A DNA stretch of 64,000 nt from Algibacter miyuki (GTDB lineage: Bacteria > Bacteroidota > Bacteroidia > Flavobacteriales > Flavobacteriaceae). The notes under the pieces were generated by a model. That model saw only the letters and a list, made by a program, of their open reading frames with translations, was not told where the DNA came from and did no database searches. Below are positions 62,405 through 64,000 of the stretch, one piece after another. Each line of letters begins with the position of its first letter. The first letter of the stretch is position 1. The stretch covers positions 1,370,501 through 1,434,500 of the forward strand of contig NZ_JAUFQP010000013.1 of NCBI RefSeq assembly GCF_030409805.1. Reading direction: 5' to 3'. The translations under genes were made by a program, and so were the position numbers.

Positions 62405-62992
62405 CTACTTCCCTATTAATTTAAGGAATTCGTTACGGGTTTCACTTTTTTCAAACTGCCCTCTAAAACCAGATGTTGTGGTTACGGAGTTTTGTTTTTG
62501 CACACCACGCATCATCATACACATGTGAGATGCTTCAATAACAACAGCTACGCCTTGTGGGTTTAGCGTATCGTTTATACAATCTAAAATTTGCTTGGTT
62601 AAACGTTCTTGCACTTGTAAACGACGGGCAAATACATCTACAATTCTTGGTAATTTACTTAAACCAACAATATGTCCGTTTGGAATATAGGCAATGTGTG
62701 CTTTTCCGAAAAACGGTAAAATATGGTGTTCGCAAAGGGAATATAATTCAATATCTTTTACAATAACCATTTCATTGTAAGACTCCTTAAACATGGCGCC
62801 TTTAAGAATTTCAACAGGATCTTGATCGTAACCCTGGGTTAAAAACTGCATGGCTTTAGCCGCGCGTTCAGGTGTTTTTAATAATCCTTCACGTTGAGTA
62901 TCTTCACCTAAATCTTCAATAATATGTTTGTAACGATCTTTAACATCATCTGTAACTTGCATATTGTATTCTTCTAACTTTTTGTAAGGCAT
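62405..62992 (-). CDS. folE: GTP cyclohydrolase I
   Basis: 195 residues. It converts GTP to dihydroneopterin triphosphate, the first step of folate synthesis. Zinc ligands are C87 and H90 in [10 protein letters not shown] and C158 in [11 protein letters not shown]. The [21 protein letters not shown] helix is characteristic. Start at the ATG 62992; a second Met at residue 11 (MQVTDD) is also possible. A small membrane protein gene follows. Confidence 0.95.
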   Translation of the reverse strand: MPYKKLEEYNMQVTDDVKDRYKHIIEDLGEDTQREGLLKTPERAAKAMQFLTQGYDQDPVEILKGAMFKESYNEMVIVKDIELYSLCEHHILPFFGKAHIAYIPNGHIVGLSKLPRIVDVFARRLQVQERLTKQILDCINDTLNPQGVAVVIEASHMCMMMRGVQKQNSVTTTSGFRGQFEKSETRNEFLKLIGK

Positions 62993-63062
62993 TTTTGTTG
63001 TTCATTAAATTCAAAATAAATATAACTTTAAAAATGGACTATGCAATAAATTTGAATCAAAA

Positions 63063-63093
63063 TTGTGCAACACAACATAAAGTAGTAATTTTA
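63063..63093 (+). promoter_or_regulatory. Probable promoter of the lolD-like gene (TTG-N20-TAATTTTA)
   Basis: TTG at 63063-63065, 20-base spacer, TAATTTTA at 63086-63093 (one mismatch from TAnnTTTG), 18 bases before the ATG at 63112. Confidence 0.4.
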
Positions 63094-63111
63094 CGCTATA
63101 TTTCTATTTAG

Positions 63112-63774
63112 ATGATTAAAGCAAAAAATATACATAAATTTTACAACGATTTACAGGTTTTAAAAGGCGTTGATATTCATATTAAAAAAGGCGAAGTTGT
63201 GTCTATCGTTGGTGCTTCTGGTGCTGGAAAAACCACATTGATACAAATTTTAGGTACTCTAGATAAAGCTTCGGAAAGTGAGGGTTTTGAACTTAAAATT
63301 AACAATTCGAATATTGGAGCACTAAATGATAAAGCTTTGGCTAAATTTAGAAACGAAAATATTGGATTTATTTTTCAGTTTCATCAGTTGTTACCCGAGT
63401 TTACAGCGGTTGAAAACGTTTGTTTACCGGCTTTTATAAAAGGAACCAATAAAGTTGATGCTGAAAAACGTGCTAAAGAACTTCTAGATTTTTTAGGATT
63501 GTCGCACCGCTATAATCATAAACCGAGTGAGTTATCTGGTGGTGAGCAACAACGCGTTGCCGTGGCTAGAGCGTTAATTAATAGTCCTGCTTTAATTTTT
63601 GCTGATGAACCTTCAGGAAATCTAGATAGTGAATCGGCCGAAAACCTACACAGTTTATTCTTTAAATTACGTGACGAGTTTGGGCAAACCTTCGTAATTG
63701 TTACGCATAATGAAGAATTAGCGAACCTTGCCGATAGAAAGTTAACCATGGTAGATGGTAATATAGTCAACTAA
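63112..63774 (+). CDS. lolD: LolD-like ABC transporter ATP-binding protein
   Basis: 220 residues. Walker [12 protein letters not shown]-loop [12 protein letters not shown], signature LSGGEQQR, Walker [13 protein letters not shown] and H-loop VTHNEEL are intact. The QFHQLLPEF and [12 protein letters not shown] patterns are typical of LolD, which powers release of lipoproteins from the inner membrane. The usual partner lolCE permease gene is not adjacent in this window, so a MacB-like role is possible. It converges with, and overlaps by 4 bases, the MFS gene. Confidence 0.85.
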   Translation: MIKAKNIHKFYNDLQVLKGVDIHIKKGEVVSIVGASGAGKTTLIQILGTLDKASESEGFELKINNSNIGALNDKALAKFRNENIGFIFQFHQLLPEFTAVENVCLPAFIKGTNKVDAEKRAKELLDFLGLSHRYNHKPSELSGGEQQRVAVARALINSPALIFADEPSGNLDSESAENLHSLFFKLRDEFGQTFVIVTHNEELANLADRKLTMVDGNIVN

Positions 63775-64000
63775 CTTTTTTTGAACAACGCAATTAGGCC
63801 AAGTACAGGACCTAATGCCAAGAGAACAAACAAATATTGCACGCTAATTAAAGCTGTTAAATTGCTTATCAATTGAATACTAATAATAGTAATAGCAAAG
63901 CCTATTGAGTTTACAATGGTCAGTGCTGTGCCTTTATGTTCGGCAATGACATTTTGAGCGACTAAAGTGGAAAATAATGGAGAATCGGCTACAACCACCA
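63771..64000 (-). CDS. MFS transporter, C-terminal end (partial)
   Basis: About 76 codons to the stop; the start lies beyond the window. The visible part has three or so hydrophobic helices ([55 protein letters not shown]) typical of the last helices of a major facilitator. The initial Met inside the window is not the true start. Substrate not determinable. Confidence 0.75.
   Translation of the reverse strand, partial: VVVADSPLFSTLVAQNVIAEHKGTALTIVNSIGFAITIISIQLISNLTALISVQYLFVLLALGPVLGLIALFKKS

Overview
The window is AT-rich chromosomal DNA of a Bacteroidota species, most likely a member of the Flavobacteriaceae. Supporting signs are the recurring TAnnTTTG promoter element with a TTG about 20 bases upstream, lipoproteins with short lipobox leaders, LytS/LytTR two-component proteins, TPR-containing histidine kinases, YHYH and DUF6090 proteins, and a typical flavobacterial core gene set. 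I see no tRNA or rRNA gene, insertion sequence, prophage or CRISPR array.

Layout. 1-2731 (minus): purine catabolism, guaD-xdhA-xdhB, with xdhB cut by the window edge. 2948-8038 (plus): a TetR regulator followed by an ABC/HlyD/TolC export operon whose ATPase has lost nearly all catalytic motifs. 8102-15738: cold-shock protein, an unusual SDR-like protein, patatin and MgtC proteins, a Crp-type regulator, a desaturase and two adjacent DEAD-box helicases. 15950-18778: a large IPT/kelch surface lipoprotein. 18835-22144 (minus): an uncharacterised cluster made of a LuxR-type regulator, an M6 metalloprotease without a signal peptide, a free copy of that protease's C-terminal domain, an acidic low-complexity protein and a small protein. 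22422-24985: EF-hand lipoprotein, DUF6090 membrane protein and two thioredoxin-fold proteins.

25235-36412 (minus) is one long run of closely spaced genes: TolC, MacA-like adaptor, MacB-like ATPase and permease, a LytS kinase, then an ABC exporter, YHYH protein, YbhB-like lipoprotein and another lipoprotein, ending with a LytTR response regulator. The kinase and its probable regulator are therefore separated by an inserted-looking four-gene module. 36787-39755 (plus): cytochrome bd oxidase and a DUF6933-like gene. 39850-45785 (plus): an EamA transporter, then a TetR-controlled electrophile/aldehyde detoxification operon (NAD-binding oxidoreductase, nitroreductase, medium-chain reductase, YqhD-like dehydrogenase, DJ-1-type lipoprotein). 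46072-50432 (plus): two tandem paralogous TPR histidine kinases.

50561-55359 (minus): peroxiredoxin, KefC-type antiporter with KefF-type partner, MarC protein and a nitroreductase, then a divergent AraC regulator. 56641-58062: L-serine ammonia-lyase. 58143-58658 is an almost perfect 258-bp tandem duplication that repeats the 3' end of a mechanosensitive channel gene with its terminator. That channel gene belongs to a sigma factor / 57-residue protein / MscS operon, in which the 57-residue gene is easy to overlook. The window closes with lpdA, a small membrane protein, folE, a LolD-like ATPase and the end of an MFS transporter gene. The most plausible undescribed system is the M6 protease cluster; its function cannot be derived from sequence alone.
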